In this document: positions 7,734 through 16,254 of the stretch, in pieces | Layout: every line of letters begins with the position of its first letter | Numbering within the stretch: position 1 is the stretch's first letter | Origin: CADCWK01 sp964244115 | Lineage (GTDB): Bacteria > Chloroflexota > Chloroflexia > Thermomicrobiales > UBA6265 | Assembly (NCBI GenBank): GCA_964244115.1 | Contig: CAXTHM010000047.1 | Location: forward strand, 1-31,605 | Direction: 5' to 3' | DNA: 31,605 bases | The notes under the pieces: generated by a model | What the model was told of the DNA's origin: nothing | What the model saw: only the letters and a program-made list of their open reading frames with translations | Database searches by the model: none | Made by a program: the position numbers and the translations under genes

Positions 7734-9229
7734 TCAGTCGCCGGGGCCGATCGCCGGTCGATTGGGTGTCGGCAGCTCGTCGTGCTCGACGGAGGCCTGG
7801 CTGGCGTCCGCGGCGGTGGACCGGCGGAGCTGTTCCGGGGTCCACTTCGGTCCCGCCGGGGAACGCGTGCCGCCAGCGGGCGTGTCCGAACCGGCCCCGG
7901 GCCGCCGGATGGCCGGGGCCGTCAATCCGGAGACCGACGTAGCGGTCGATCCGGGGATCGGCGCGGCGGTCGAAGGCCGAGTCGGTTGCGACGGGCCGGG
8001 AGCACCCGCCGACGGGGCAGCGGGACCGGCGCGGCGCTCCGTCCGGGAGCCGGTGGGCGCGAAGGTCGCGGCGCTGGGTGGACGGCCGCCGCTGGCCGTG
8101 GCGACCATCGGGGTGGCGTTCACCGGGGCGGGGGCATCGGTCCCGGTGCCGTCCCGCGGGTCGCCGTCACGGGACGAGACCCGCATCCAGCGCCAGGCCG
8201 GGATGGTGCCGCGGAGGCGCGGCTGCTTGGCATCGCGGCGCTCGTCCAGGAAGGTCGTGACGATGACCTGGACGAAGGCCGCGATCGGAATGGCCAGTAA
8301 CGTGCCGATGATCCCGTAGAACTCCGCCCCCGCCGTGATCGCGATGAACACGGTCAGCGGGGTCAGGCCGANNNNNNNNNNACGGTCAGCGCGAGGACGA
8401 CCGCCGGGATGCCGCCCAGCCACGGGCCAAGCACCGGGATGATCTCCGTGATCGCGGCCCAGAGCCCGAGGACGGGCCAGAACGGGACGCCGATGATGCC
8501 GTACCCGATCGCGGCCGCCACGCCGATGATCAGGCAGAGCGTCAACTGACCGCGCAGCCAGCCGCCGACCTTGGCCTCGGCGTCGTCCCAGATCCGGGCG
8601 ACCCGCTGCTGCATCCGGGGCGAGATCTCGTCCAGGACGACGCGGCGGATGAACGACCGCTCCATGAGGTAGTAGAAGGTGATCACCAGCGTCGCGAACA
8701 GCCCGATGATCGCGCTGACCGCCGAGGACAGGACATTGACGGCGGTCCCCTGCTGGGGCTCCGGCGGATTGTCCAGCGCCGTGATCGCGCTGCCGAGCAG
8801 CTCCTGCCCGGTCCCGTTCAGCAGCCCGTTGCTGCTCGCCTGCCAGGTCGCCCGCAGATCCGCCAGGCGCTGGGGGGCGTCGTCGATGAAGATGTCGACC
8901 TGATCACGGACCGTCGGCGCGATCAGGAATCCGACCAGGATCAGCAGCCCGAAGAAGCTCAGGTAGAGCGCCAGGATCGCCACCCCCCGCGGGATCATCA
9001 GGCGCCGCTCCAGCAACTGGACCGGTCGTTCCAGCGCCGTCGCGAGGACGAGGGAGACCAGGATCAGGATCAGGACGAACTGGATCTTGATTAGCATGAA
9101 CCCGATCAGCAGGACGACGAGCAGCGAGACGGGCGTGATCCCGCCGCGCCGGTCATGGTGGTCGGGTCGCAACTCCTCGACGCGGTCCAGTTCCAGACCC
9201 TGCGCGTCGGTCGCGGTCGCGGTGGCCAT
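7734..9229 (-). CDS. AI-2E/PerM family membrane transporter, interrupted by assembly gap
   Basis: One gene cut by the 10-N gap at 8372-8381. The upstream part (from ATG 9229) has the hydrophobic helices of the AI-2E transporter (PerM/YdiK) family and ends 'GPWLGGIPAVVLALTV' at the gap. The downstream part resumes in another frame with 'GLTPLTVF' and 'GIIGTLLAIPIAAF', the last family helices. About 31 family residues between these blocks are missing, so the real gap should be near 95 nt rather than 10 and should leave a remainder of 2 when divided by 3. After the final helix comes a roughly 170-residue tail rich in Pro, Ala, Thr and Gly, unusual for the family. Members export autoinducer-2 or other small solutes, or act as Na+/H+ antiporters; the substrate here is unknown. 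The start is 6 nt behind the stop of the zinc-ribbon gene without a clear ribosome site, suggesting coupled translation. Confidence 0.85.
8372..8381. other. Scaffold gap of ten Ns
   Basis: Ten unknown bases inside the transporter gene. The flanking half-codons, gtN before the gap and Ntc after it on the minus strand, fit Val and Val/Ile/Leu/Phe of the family consensus. This supports one continuous gene with an undersized gap. Confidence 0.9.
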
Positions 9230-9235
9230 CGGGGA

Positions 9236-9625
9236 CTATCGCGCTTTCTGCCGGGGACCCGGCTGGCTGGCCGCGAGGGCGGACCGCTTGCTGACACGCC
9301 AGTACTGCGGGTCGAACGGATCGACCCGCTTGCCCTTGTCCGCGGCCGGCAGGTCGTTCCAGACGGTCGGGAAGGCGAAGGTCTCCTCGCCGTCGACGAT
9401 CAGGCGTCGAGCGGCGCCGAAGGGCCGCGTCACGCCGAAGATCTCCCGGGGCGGCCGGGAGACGATCTCGGCCTGGAACCAGCCGTGCTCCGGACAGGCG
9501 CCGGCGTGGACCTGCCAGACGAGGTCGCTCGTGACCCCGCCGATATCGCGGATCGCGACCCGTTCCAGTTCGCTCTCGCAGATCGGGCACCGCAGGGGAG
9601 TGGTCGGCTTGCCTGGAACGCTCAT
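9236..9625 (-). CDS. Small zinc-ribbon-like protein
   Basis: A 129-residue protein of unknown function. Near the N-terminus it has CPIC (Cys13, Cys16), then His40 and 'ACPEHGWF' (Cys44, His47), a likely treble-clef or zinc-ribbon site. The remainder, with 'REIFGVTRPFG', 'RLIVDGEETFAFPTVWNDL' and 'DPFDPQYWRV', looks like a small beta-rich domain with no family I can name. I chose ATG 9625 because the cysteine motif follows closely and a G-rich GGGTGAGAG precedes it; longer versions extend into sequence without coding character. It is the first gene of a two-gene unit with the AI-2E family transporter, 6 nt downstream. The pairing suggests a link to that transporter, but the zinc-ribbon protein may simply be co-transcribed. 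Confidence 0.7.
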   Translation of the reverse strand: MSVPGKPTTPLRCPICESELERVAIRDIGGVTSDLVWQVHAGACPEHGWFQAEIVSRPPREIFGVTRPFGAARRLIVDGEETFAFPTVWNDLPAADKGKRVDPFDPQYWRVSKRSALAASQPGPRQKAR

Positions 9626-9899
9626 TGCTCTCACCCTGACTCCGCGCCGCGGCTCGCCATCGGTCCGAATCCCGAGTCGGTGCGCAACGTGACCGGCATC
9701 GATCCGCATCGATGTCGTCCGCCTGCGCGCTTCACTGGCTATGGTACTCGGATCGGCACGGTCATGGCTGGCGGCTGACCAGGCGACGATGTGGATCTGG
9801 CGGGCCGCCCGGCCGAGCCCGTTCGGGCACCTCGCCCAAACCCGGACCGGTTGGCGGCGGGGCTGGTCACGGCCGGCGCTCCGCCGCGCCGGTGTGCCG

Positions 9900-9952
9900 T
9901 ACAATCGCGCGAAGCAGGCACCCGGTCTCGCCGTTTGCACCCCCCAAGGAGG
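9900..9952 (+). promoter_or_regulatory. -10-like box and ribosome site of the DinB-like gene
   Basis: TACAAT at 9900-9905 resembles a sigma70 -10 box; no good -35 is seen. AAGGAGG at 9946-9952 is a strong Shine-Dalgarno 10 nt before ATG 9963 and decides the start. Confidence 0.45.
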
Positions 9953-9962
9953 ATGTCCCGAG

Positions 9963-10424
9963 ATGGCGCACGAAGAGTTCATCAACCGAATGATCGCCAC
10001 GTATCGCGACCTGAACCTCCTGATCCGACCGATCCCGGAGGACGTCCTCAACCGGCGCACCGGCGGTGAGGCGTCGATCCGCGACCAGATGCAGCGCCTG
10101 CGGGACGGCGAGCTCCGCTTCACCCAGGCGACCAAGGAACTGCTGACCGGTCAGACGATCCCCGAGGTCCTCCAGGACGAGACGCCGATCATCGGTCTCG
10201 AGCACGAGGGCGACCCCAGCCGTGTCCTGCTCTCCCAGTTCGGCACCGCCCGGGAGTCGCTGCTCGCGATGCTCCGGGAGATGACCGAGGAGCAGTGGTC
10301 CGCAACCGGCTCCGGCGGCCGCACGATGGTAGCCCGGATCGAAGGGCTCCTCGAAAACGACCAGAAGGTGCTGGCGCGCGTACAGTCTCTTGTCGGGGCG
10401 ACGACGGCTGGCACTCCCGCCTGA
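9963..10424 (+). CDS. DinB-like four-helix protein, apparently lacking metal ligands
   Basis: A 153-residue all-helical protein with the length and layout of the DinB/DUF1569-like superfamily. It opens 'MAHEEFINRMIATYRDL', and a second helix 'SIRDQMQRLRDGELRF' lies where DinB proteins usually carry the first metal-binding His. That helix has no His, and the C-terminal helix 'MVARIEGLLENDQKVLARV' lacks the usual HxxxH as well. Such members probably do not bind the nickel or zinc of active DinB enzymes, so catalysis is doubtful. The start is set by AAGGAGG at 9946-9952. The next gene starts at TTG 10489, 64 nt later, and may be co-transcribed. Fold assignment rests on pattern similarity and is moderate. 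Confidence 0.7.
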   Translation: MAHEEFINRMIATYRDLNLLIRPIPEDVLNRRTGGEASIRDQMQRLRDGELRFTQATKELLTGQTIPEVLQDETPIIGLEHEGDPSRVLLSQFGTARESLLAMLREMTEEQWSATGSGGRTMVARIEGLLENDQKVLARVQSLVGATTAGTPA

Positions 10425-10488
10425 TCCCCGCGTCATCACCCGGTCAACGGCCCGGCCGATCGCCGACCGGGCCACCAAGGAGTCTCCG

Positions 10489-11736
10489 TTGTCGGCCACC
10501 AACTCCCCCCGGCCCGTGAACCGGCCCGCCCGAACCTCCCAGCCGGACCCGAACGCCATCGACCTCGCGTGGGCGATCGGCCGTGCCCGGAACTGGCTGC
10601 TCGGCCCGGCACCCCTCGTCGCCAACCTCTCCCTGTTCCTGTTCATCGGGTTGGGGACGCTCCTCTGGCGGCTGAGCCAGCAGCCGGACGGGTTCGGTCT
10701 GCCCGGCTGGCTGGTGATCTGGGGGGTCCTGATCGCCGTCCACGCCGGGATCGTGGTCGTCTACGGCACGCTCCACGCCTGGCGGACACCGCGCCGTGGC
10801 CCGGTCTACTATCAGGACATCCCTCGGGAGCAGCGCACGGTCTCCCGTCGCTCGGTCAGCGCAGCGCAGCCCTCGGTCCGAACCGCGCCCGTCGAGGTCG
10901 CCCGGCCGACCTGGCAGGGGGTGCTGGCGCCCGTCACCCCGTTCCCGACCCAGCAGGGGGCCGATCGCTTCGGAACCGATCGGCCGGCCGCTCCTGATCA
11001 GGACGACATCTCCGCCCGGGGGCTTCGCACCCCACGCACCGCCGGGAACGCGGGGCTCGCAGAGGACACGTCTGCGACCGCCGGGCGGGCATCCGCCCTG
11101 GCCGATGTCCGCGATGTCCTCGCCAGCGAGCAGCCGCGCTGGCGGCGCTGGCGGCGGGGGACGACCGATCGATCGGAGCTGGCCGAGCCACCGGTCGACG
11201 CGGACAGTTCCTGGCTGAGCCCGTTCCCGGGAGCGCCGCCCGTAACCCGCCCTGCTCCTGCGACACCACCCGCACGGGATCAGGACCAGGCGCCCGCCGT
11301 GCCGACCCGCCCCGCCACCGATCAGCGATGGCCAGCGTCCGGCCCGACCGGCGTGACACCGGTCCGGGCCGGTCAGACCGCTGATGGCGAGCAGATCCCG
11401 TCACTGGCCGCGATGCTGCGGTCAAGCAACCTGACGTCACTGGCCGACGCGCCGATCGCCGCCCGGCCGTCCCAGACGTCCGCGTCGGACGATGCGACGC
11501 CCATCCCGCTGCCGTCGGTGCCGATCCCCTTCTCCCGTCCGGCGAACCCAGCAGGGATGCAGCCGCACCCGGCCGCGCTGTTCGCGGCGTTCGGGATCGA
11601 CGGCGACGGCACGGGACCCCGGATAGCCGACCCCGAACCGACGACGGAGACGTCCGACTTCACCCAGTCGCCCGATATCCCACCGGACGCGCCTCGTGAG
11701 GCCTCGACACCGCCGCGCCGCCCGGGGCGTCCGTGA
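10489..11736 (+). CDS. Two-helix membrane protein with long disordered tail
   Basis: A 415-residue protein with a short basic N-terminus, then two membrane helices at about residues 41-61 and 71-92, a layout like '2TM domain' proteins. The hairpin is followed by 'YYQDIPREQR' and then about 300 residues rich in Pro, Ala, Thr, Arg and Asp with no predicted fold. I chose TTG 10489 because AAGGAG at 10477-10482 sits 6 nt upstream; an ATG at 10390 would overlap the DinB-like gene and lacks a ribosome site. Its stop overlaps the Nudix start by 4 nt (GTGA), so the two are translationally coupled. The tail resembles in composition the one on the AI-2E family transporter across the way. No function is assigned. 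Confidence 0.7.
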   Translation: MSATNSPRPVNRPARTSQPDPNAIDLAWAIGRARNWLLGPAPLVANLSLFLFIGLGTLLWRLSQQPDGFGLPGWLVIWGVLIAVHAGIVVVYGTLHAWRTPRRGPVYYQDIPREQRTVSRRSVSAAQPSVRTAPVEVARPTWQGVLAPVTPFPTQQGADRFGTDRPAAPDQDDISARGLRTPRTAGNAGLAEDTSATAGRASALADVRDVLASEQPRWRRWRRGTTDRSELAEPPVDADSSWLSPFPGAPPVTRPAPATPPARDQDQAPAVPTRPATDQRWPASGPTGVTPVRAGQTADGEQIPSLAAMLRSSNLTSLADAPIAARPSQTSASDDATPIPLPSVPIPFSRPANPAGMQPHPAALFAAFGIDGDGTGPRIADPEPTTETSDFTQSPDIPPDAPREASTPPRRPGRP

Positions 11737-12221
11737 GCGACCAGATCCCACCACCGCCAACAGTCTCCCGCGACTTCACCGTCGCGGTCTTCGTGATCGA
11801 TCAGGGCCGCGTCCTGCTGCACTGGCACCGCAAGCTGGCCCGCTGGCTGCCGCCCGGCGGTCACATCGAGCCGTCGGAGCTGCCGGACGAGGCCGCCCTG
11901 CGCGAGGTCGAGGAGGAGACGGCTCAGTCGGTCCGACTGCTCGGCGGGTCGGGCCTGGATGTCAGCGGCCCCGGTCTGCCCCGCCAGCTCGTCCGGCCGA
12001 TGGGCATCCAGCTCGAGGACATCGGACCCGGTCACCAGCACATCGACCTGGTCTACTTCGCCGAACTCGCCACCCCGGGCCGGGCGGCACCGCTCCCGGA
12101 GCAGGCCGGCTGGTATGGCCCCGAGGACTGGACGGCCTTGAACCTGACGGCCGAGTTGACGGCCTGGTGCGAGCGCGCGGTCGCCTACCGCCCTCATCGA
12201 GCTGACGACGTCGTTCTGTAG
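11733..12221 (+). CDS. Nudix hydrolase
   Basis: A 162-residue Nudix protein, which hydrolyses nucleoside diphosphates linked to another moiety using Mg2+. The Nudix box runs from Gly43 through Glu49 to 'REVEEE' (57-62), with the catalytic glutamates in place. The usual Gly of the final 'xGU' is Ala64, a tolerated change. The GTG start at 11733 overlaps the TGA of the two-helix protein, giving a coupled pair. 'GHQHIDLVYFAEL' is a second strand pattern seen in ADP-ribose or (d)NTP-acting members, but the substrate cannot be named. The last codons lie inside a dispersed repeat (12208-12271), which supplies the stop codon, so the C-terminus may have been altered by that insertion. Confidence 0.9.
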   Translation: MSDQIPPPPTVSRDFTVAVFVIDQGRVLLHWHRKLARWLPPGGHIEPSELPDEAALREVEEETAQSVRLLGGSGLDVSGPGLPRQLVRPMGIQLEDIGPGHQHIDLVYFAELATPGRAAPLPEQAGWYGPEDWTALNLTAELTAWCERAVAYRPHRADDVVL

Positions 12222-12271
12222 GGGCGACGCTTGCGAGCCCGGCCGCCGCAGCGGCCTTCGCCGCCAGGCGA
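12208..12271 (+). repeat. Dispersed 63-64 nt repeat, copy 1
   Basis: Nearly identical to 29491-29553: both contain GTAGGGGCGACGCTTGCGAG and the inner hairpin GGCCGC-CGCA-GCGGCC, and end in CAGGCGA. Only three differences are seen, one of them a single-base indel. This copy starts inside the last codons of the Nudix gene and provides its TAG. The rest of the 12222-12504 interval shows no gene. Confidence 0.85.
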
Positions 12272-12504
12272 GACGATGCTCCGGGTTCAATCCGTTGCGA
12301 TGACATCATTCCGCCACATCGACGTACGCGTGGTAGTCGCCATCGGTGCGAGGGACCGGTCGCCCTGAAGGTCGTTGAACGGACTACGTTGGTTATCGCC
12401 CTGTGGGCAGATGGCCGCTGCGGCCGCCAGTCAGGGCAAGCCCGTGACGCTGCGAAACGGGGCCACCGCCAGGACCGGGCGGTCCCTACGACATACGCCA
12501 CTGC

Positions 12505-14916
12505 TCACCCGCCGTGGCGGTCCTGGAGCCAGCGCTGGATGTCGAACTGGTCGCCACCCTTGCGGGAGCGCAGGTTCCACGAACCGTCCGGCTGGAGTTC
12601 GTGGGTGTTGACCGTGTCGCGGACGTAGGCGGGCAGGAGCTCGTCCCAGAGGTAGCTCCGGATGCCGGGGTCCTCGACCGGGAACACCACCTCGACCCGG
12701 CGGTCCAGGTTGCGCTCCATCAGGTCGGCGCTGCCGAGATAGACCTGCGGCTCGGTCTCGCCGCCGCCGTTGAAGGCGTAGATCCGGCTGTGTTCCAGGA
12801 AACGGCCGACGATGCTGAAGACGCGGATGTTCTCGCTCCAGCCGGGAACGCCGGGCCGGAGCGAACAGATCCCGCGGATGATCAGATCGACCCGGACACC
12901 GGCCCGACTGGCCGCGTAGAGCGCCCGGATCGAGTCCCGGTCGACCAACTGGTTCATCTTGAAGACGAGATGCCCCTGGCCCGTCCGCTCATGGGCGGCG
13001 ATCTCGTTGGCGATCGCCTCCAGGATGTGCATCCGCAGGCTCCGGGGCGCCGTCCAGATCTTGCGGTAGTCCTGCTGCTCGCTGAACCCGGTCAGGGCGT
13101 TGAACAGTTCGGCGACATCGGCGCCCAGCCCCTCGTCGGCGGAGAACAACCCGAGGTCCTCGTAGGTGCGGGCCGTCGAGGCGTTGTAGTTGCCGGTGCC
13201 GAGATGGACGTAGCGCCGCATCCCGTCCCGCTCCCGCCGAACGACCATCGTCGCCTTGCAGTGCGTCTTGAGGCCGGCCAGCCCATACGCGACATGGACG
13301 CCGCGCCGCTCCAGCGCCTCGGCCCACTGGATGTTGCTCTCCTCGTCGAACCGGGCCCGGAGCTCGACCAGCACGGCGATCTGCGTATCGTCGTCGCGCG
13401 CGTCGATCAGCGCCGGAATCAGCGGCGAGTTCCGGCCCAGCCGGTAGAGCGTCTGCTTGATCGCGACGACATCGGGGTCGGTCGAGGCGGCGCGGATGAA
13501 ATCGACGAAGGCGTCGAAGCTCTGGTAGGGGTGGTGGACGATCAGGTCCCGCTCCCGGATCGCGGCGAAGATGGCGGCGGCGTCCTCGCGGTCGCGGCGG
13601 TCGGCGGTGAAATGGAACCGCTCCGGTGTGAACGGCGGGTCCTTGAGGTCGGGCCGGTCCAGCCGGAGCAGCTCGAAGAAGCTGTCCGGCGTCAGCGGGC
13701 CATCGACGACGTAGACATCGTCCGGCAAGGCGTGGAGCTGGTCCTGGAGCCAGTCCCGGACCGGGGCGGGCATCGCCGGCGTGACCATGATCCGGACGAC
13801 GGGACCGAACGGCCGTTGGCTGAGGGTCTCGCGCATGACCGCCATCAGGTTGTGGCGATCGTCCTCGTCCTCCTCGGGCTCGATGTCGGCGTCCCGCAGG
13901 ACGTGGAACGGGTAGGCGGCGTGGACATCGACGCCGGGGAACAGCCGGTCGATGTTGGCGATGATGACGTCCCGCAGCCAGACCAGCTGGATCTCGCCCG
14001 TGGTGGTCGGCCCATCGTCCGGGCCGCTCAGGGCGTCACGCCGGACGGGCAGCAGGCTGGGCAGGGTCGCGGGGATCTTGATCCGGGCGTAGCGCTCGTT
14101 CCCCTCCGCCCGCAGGACGACGATGAGGTTCAGGCTGCCGCCGGAGACATGCGGGAAGGGCCGGCCGGCGTCGATGCCCTGTGGTGTCAGGACCGGGAAG
14201 ATGTCGCGGTCGAACAGTTGACCGATCGTGGCCCGCTCGGCGTCCGACAACTGATCGGGATGGGTGATCCGGATCCCGTGTCCGTCCAGTTCCGGGAGGA
14301 TCTGCTCATTGATCACCGCCGCCTGCTGATCGAGCGATTCCTGGACGCGCCGCCGGATCACGGCGAACTGCGCCGGCGGTGTCCGGCCGTCGGGCCCGAC
14401 CGTCATGATCCCCGCGACGACCTTGCGCTTGACCCCGGCCATCCGGATCATGAACCAGCCGTCGAGGTTATCGCTGAAGATCGCGACGAACTTGCCCCGC
14501 TCGAGGATCGGCGTCGCCGGTTCGGTAGCCTCCTTGAGCACGCGCCGGTTGAACTCCAGCCAGCTGAGCTCGCGGTTGATGAACATGTCCGGTGGCAGCG
14601 CCGGCAGCGGCAGCGGCGGCTCCACGAACGGGACATCCCGCCGGAAGACCCTGGCCGCCGATGTCGCGGCCGAGACGCTCGCCGACGTGGTGTACCCCGC
14701 CCCCTCCTCGGCGTCGTCGTGGTCGATAATCGGCCCGTCGGAATCCGTTAGGTCCCAGCGCAGCGCGGTCGCGGAGCCGGCGGTGGAGGAATCGCCGTTC
14801 CGATCGATCCCCGACCGTTCGCCGGCCTCGTCCCGAAGGTCGCCGGGATCGCCGACACCGGTCACCGCCGCTGGCTGGGACGAGAGAAGATCGGCATCCT
14901 GCTGGCTGTCTGTCAC
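12505..14916 (-). CDS. ppk1: Polyphosphate kinase 1
   Basis: An 803-residue PPK1, which makes inorganic polyphosphate from ATP reversibly. The PPK N domain begins near residue 110 with 'MFINRELSWLEFNRRVL'. The phospholipase-D-like catalytic domains contain 'DPDVVAIKQTLYRL' and 'ARFDEESNIQWA'. The autophosphorylated His552 lies in 'GLKTHCK', and the second His709 in 'FLEHSRIY'. The C-terminus ends 'FDIQRWLQ'. About 110 low-complexity acidic residues precede the first domain, so the protein is longer than the usual 690-720. I chose GTG 14916 because AGGGG at 14923-14927 lies 6 nt upstream; ATG 14964 overlaps a TATGAT -10-like box. It is convergent with the Nudix gene, and no phosphatase (ppx) or pho gene is adjacent in the window. 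Confidence 0.95.
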   Translation of the reverse strand: MTDSQQDADLLSSQPAAVTGVGDPGDLRDEAGERSGIDRNGDSSTAGSATALRWDLTDSDGPIIDHDDAEEGAGYTTSASVSAATSAARVFRRDVPFVEPPLPLPALPPDMFINRELSWLEFNRRVLKEATEPATPILERGKFVAIFSDNLDGWFMIRMAGVKRKVVAGIMTVGPDGRTPPAQFAVIRRRVQESLDQQAAVINEQILPELDGHGIRITHPDQLSDAERATIGQLFDRDIFPVLTPQGIDAGRPFPHVSGGSLNLIVVLRAEGNERYARIKIPATLPSLLPVRRDALSGPDDGPTTTGEIQLVWLRDVIIANIDRLFPGVDVHAAYPFHVLRDADIEPEEDEDDRHNLMAVMRETLSQRPFGPVVRIMVTPAMPAPVRDWLQDQLHALPDDVYVVDGPLTPDSFFELLRLDRPDLKDPPFTPERFHFTADRRDREDAAAIFAAIRERDLIVHHPYQSFDAFVDFIRAASTDPDVVAIKQTLYRLGRNSPLIPALIDARDDDTQIAVLVELRARFDEESNIQWAEALERRGVHVAYGLAGLKTHCKATMVVRRERDGMRRYVHLGTGNYNASTARTYEDLGLFSADEGLGADVAELFNALTGFSEQQDYRKIWTAPRSLRMHILEAIANEIAAHERTGQGHLVFKMNQLVDRDSIRALYAASRAGVRVDLIIRGICSLRPGVPGWSENIRVFSIVGRFLEHSRIYAFNGGGETEPQVYLGSADLMERNLDRRVEVVFPVEDPGIRSYLWDELLPAYVRDTVNTHELQPDGSWNLRSRKGGDQFDIQRWLQDRHGG

Positions 14917-14963
14917 ACGAATCCCCTGAACGACAACCGGCCGCACTACCACACGCGACTCCA

Positions 14964-14969
14964 ATCATA
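14964..14969 (-). promoter_or_regulatory. -10-like box upstream of ppk1
   Basis: TATGAT on the minus strand, about 48 nt before GTG 14916. No matching -35 is visible. If real, transcription would begin after ATG 14964, which supports the GTG start. Confidence 0.35.
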
Positions 14970-15067
14970 CGCAATGGAGCGAACGGGAGGTGGGCCCGGG
15001 AGCGATCCGGGGCAGGGAACGGGCGCTTGCCTTCCGCGCCGTCAACCTGCCGCGTCAGCGGGATCGG

Positions 15068-15931
15068 CTAGCCGTACAGCATCGCCGATTCGGCCATCCG
15101 TCGCGCTCGCTCCTCCGGTGGCTGATTGGGGCAGGCCGGACAGGTGCCGCGCCCCGGCAGCCGGAAGCGCAGGCAGCAGGTCGTGAGTTCGACGCTCGCC
15201 GCCCGCCCGCCGCTGCCGGTCGGGTAATCGGCGATCACCGGCAGGGTCCGGAGGAGGAGCGGGTTGTCCGAGCCGCCGGTCCGGAAGATCGCCTCGATGT
15301 CGGCGGGCAGTTCCGGCAGCCGGCCCAGCTTCGCCTCGGCCGAGCAGAGCGCCGACAGGCAGGCCTCGCGGGCCGTCCGGCGGATCGTGCCCATCCCGAC
15401 CTTCGCGCCGCGAGCCCGCATCACCTGGAGCGGCCCCTCGATGTGGGCGCCGAGCTCGCCCTGGAGGACCGCCCGCAACGCCGCCTCGTCCGCGACGACG
15501 GTGACGTCGGGGTGCCCGGCGGCGGGATCACCCGGCAGGGCGGTGAAGCGCGGGCTCCGGAAGGTGATGTCGAGGGGGTAGCCGTAGTCGGCGAAGGTGT
15601 AGCTGATCGCGGTCGGGGAGAGATCCGGCACCCGGCGGGCACTGAGGAAGACCGCGAACGCGACACTGGCCACCAGCCACGGGAACGACATCGCCCCGAG
15701 CGCGACCGGGATGTCCCGGTCATCGCTCTGGAGGTACGCCATCAGGACGTCGAGCTGCTCACCGACGCCGGCCCCGCCATCGGCGCACAGGTCCGCCAGC
15801 GTCGGCAGGCCGCTCGTCGGGTCGAGCGCCACACCGTTGTAGGGCGTGATCGCGGCGATCTCGTGCAGCGTCGCGGCGAGGGGCAGCGAGGCCACCCGTT
15901 GTTCCGGTCTCACGTCCTGCCCCGGTGCCAT
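15068..15931 (-). CDS. FhuF-like ferric-siderophore reductase ([2Fe-2S] C-terminus)
   Basis: A 287-residue protein whose C-terminus carries the FhuF iron-sulfur signature CC-x10-C-x2-C: Cys252, Cys253, Cys264 and Cys267. FhuF proteins reduce ferric siderophore iron in the cytoplasm to release it. The middle, with 'WLVASVAFAVFLSARRVPDL', fits the FhuF/IucA-type reductase domain. The start ATG 15931 is preceded by GGAGAGGG with 6-nt spacing. There is no siderophore transporter or synthase nearby in the window, so it seems to stand alone with its own promoter and a dyad (15962-15997). Iron regulation is therefore plausible but inferred. Length (about 260-290) is normal for the family. Confidence 0.83.
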   Translation of the reverse strand: MAPGQDVRPEQRVASLPLAATLHEIAAITPYNGVALDPTSGLPTLADLCADGGAGVGEQLDVLMAYLQSDDRDIPVALGAMSFPWLVASVAFAVFLSARRVPDLSPTAISYTFADYGYPLDITFRSPRFTALPGDPAAGHPDVTVVADEAALRAVLQGELGAHIEGPLQVMRARGAKVGMGTIRRTAREACLSALCSAEAKLGRLPELPADIEAIFRTGGSDNPLLLRTLPVIADYPTGSGGRAASVELTTCCLRFRLPGRGTCPACPNQPPEERARRMAESAMLYG

Positions 15932-15961
15932 CTGCGACCCTCTCCACGCGAATCCCGAATC

Positions 15962-15997
15962 AGCCGATCATATCCGACTACCATAATCGGCTTTCAA
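15962..15997 (-). promoter_or_regulatory. Candidate promoter with overlapping operator dyad for the FhuF-like gene
   Basis: On the minus strand TTGAAA (15992-15997) and TATGAT (15967-15972) form a sigma70-like pair with a 19-nt spacer. An inverted repeat, AGCCGATCAT (15962-15971) and ATAATCGGCT (15983-15992), overlaps both boxes; 9 of 10 positions pair and the arm centres are 21 nt apart, two helical turns. This is a good site for a dimeric repressor, 31 nt before the start codon. The remaining bases up to 16254 hold no gene. Confidence 0.55.
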
Positions 15998-16254
15998 CTG
16001 TAGGAGGCAGGCTGGGTCCCTGTCAACGGAGGTCGAGGCTGAGCCGGGCGATCGTAGCCGGGCGATCGAATGGCCGAGAGCAACCTCCTCCCGACCGGAC
16101 CCTGGGCTCCCATTGCCACGGCGTGTTCCCCGCTCCAGCCGTGAGCGGTGCCGCGGGACACGAGCTGGGGCGGGACCACGGGAAGAGTCTCGCCACTGGA
16201 CATCATCCGGCGAAACCGTCTCGGGGACGAAGATCGGACCGGAGCCGGAAAACG

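Noticed and set aside
7666..8319. + strand frames opposite the transporter tail
   Set aside because: No domain and no ribosome site, and they overlap the proline-rich tail that continues the family helices on the minus strand.
12514..14751. 745-codon frame on the + strand opposite ppk1
   Set aside because: Shadow of ppk1. The peptide is Val/Asp/Arg-rich without any motif, and ppk1 has all its catalytic residues.
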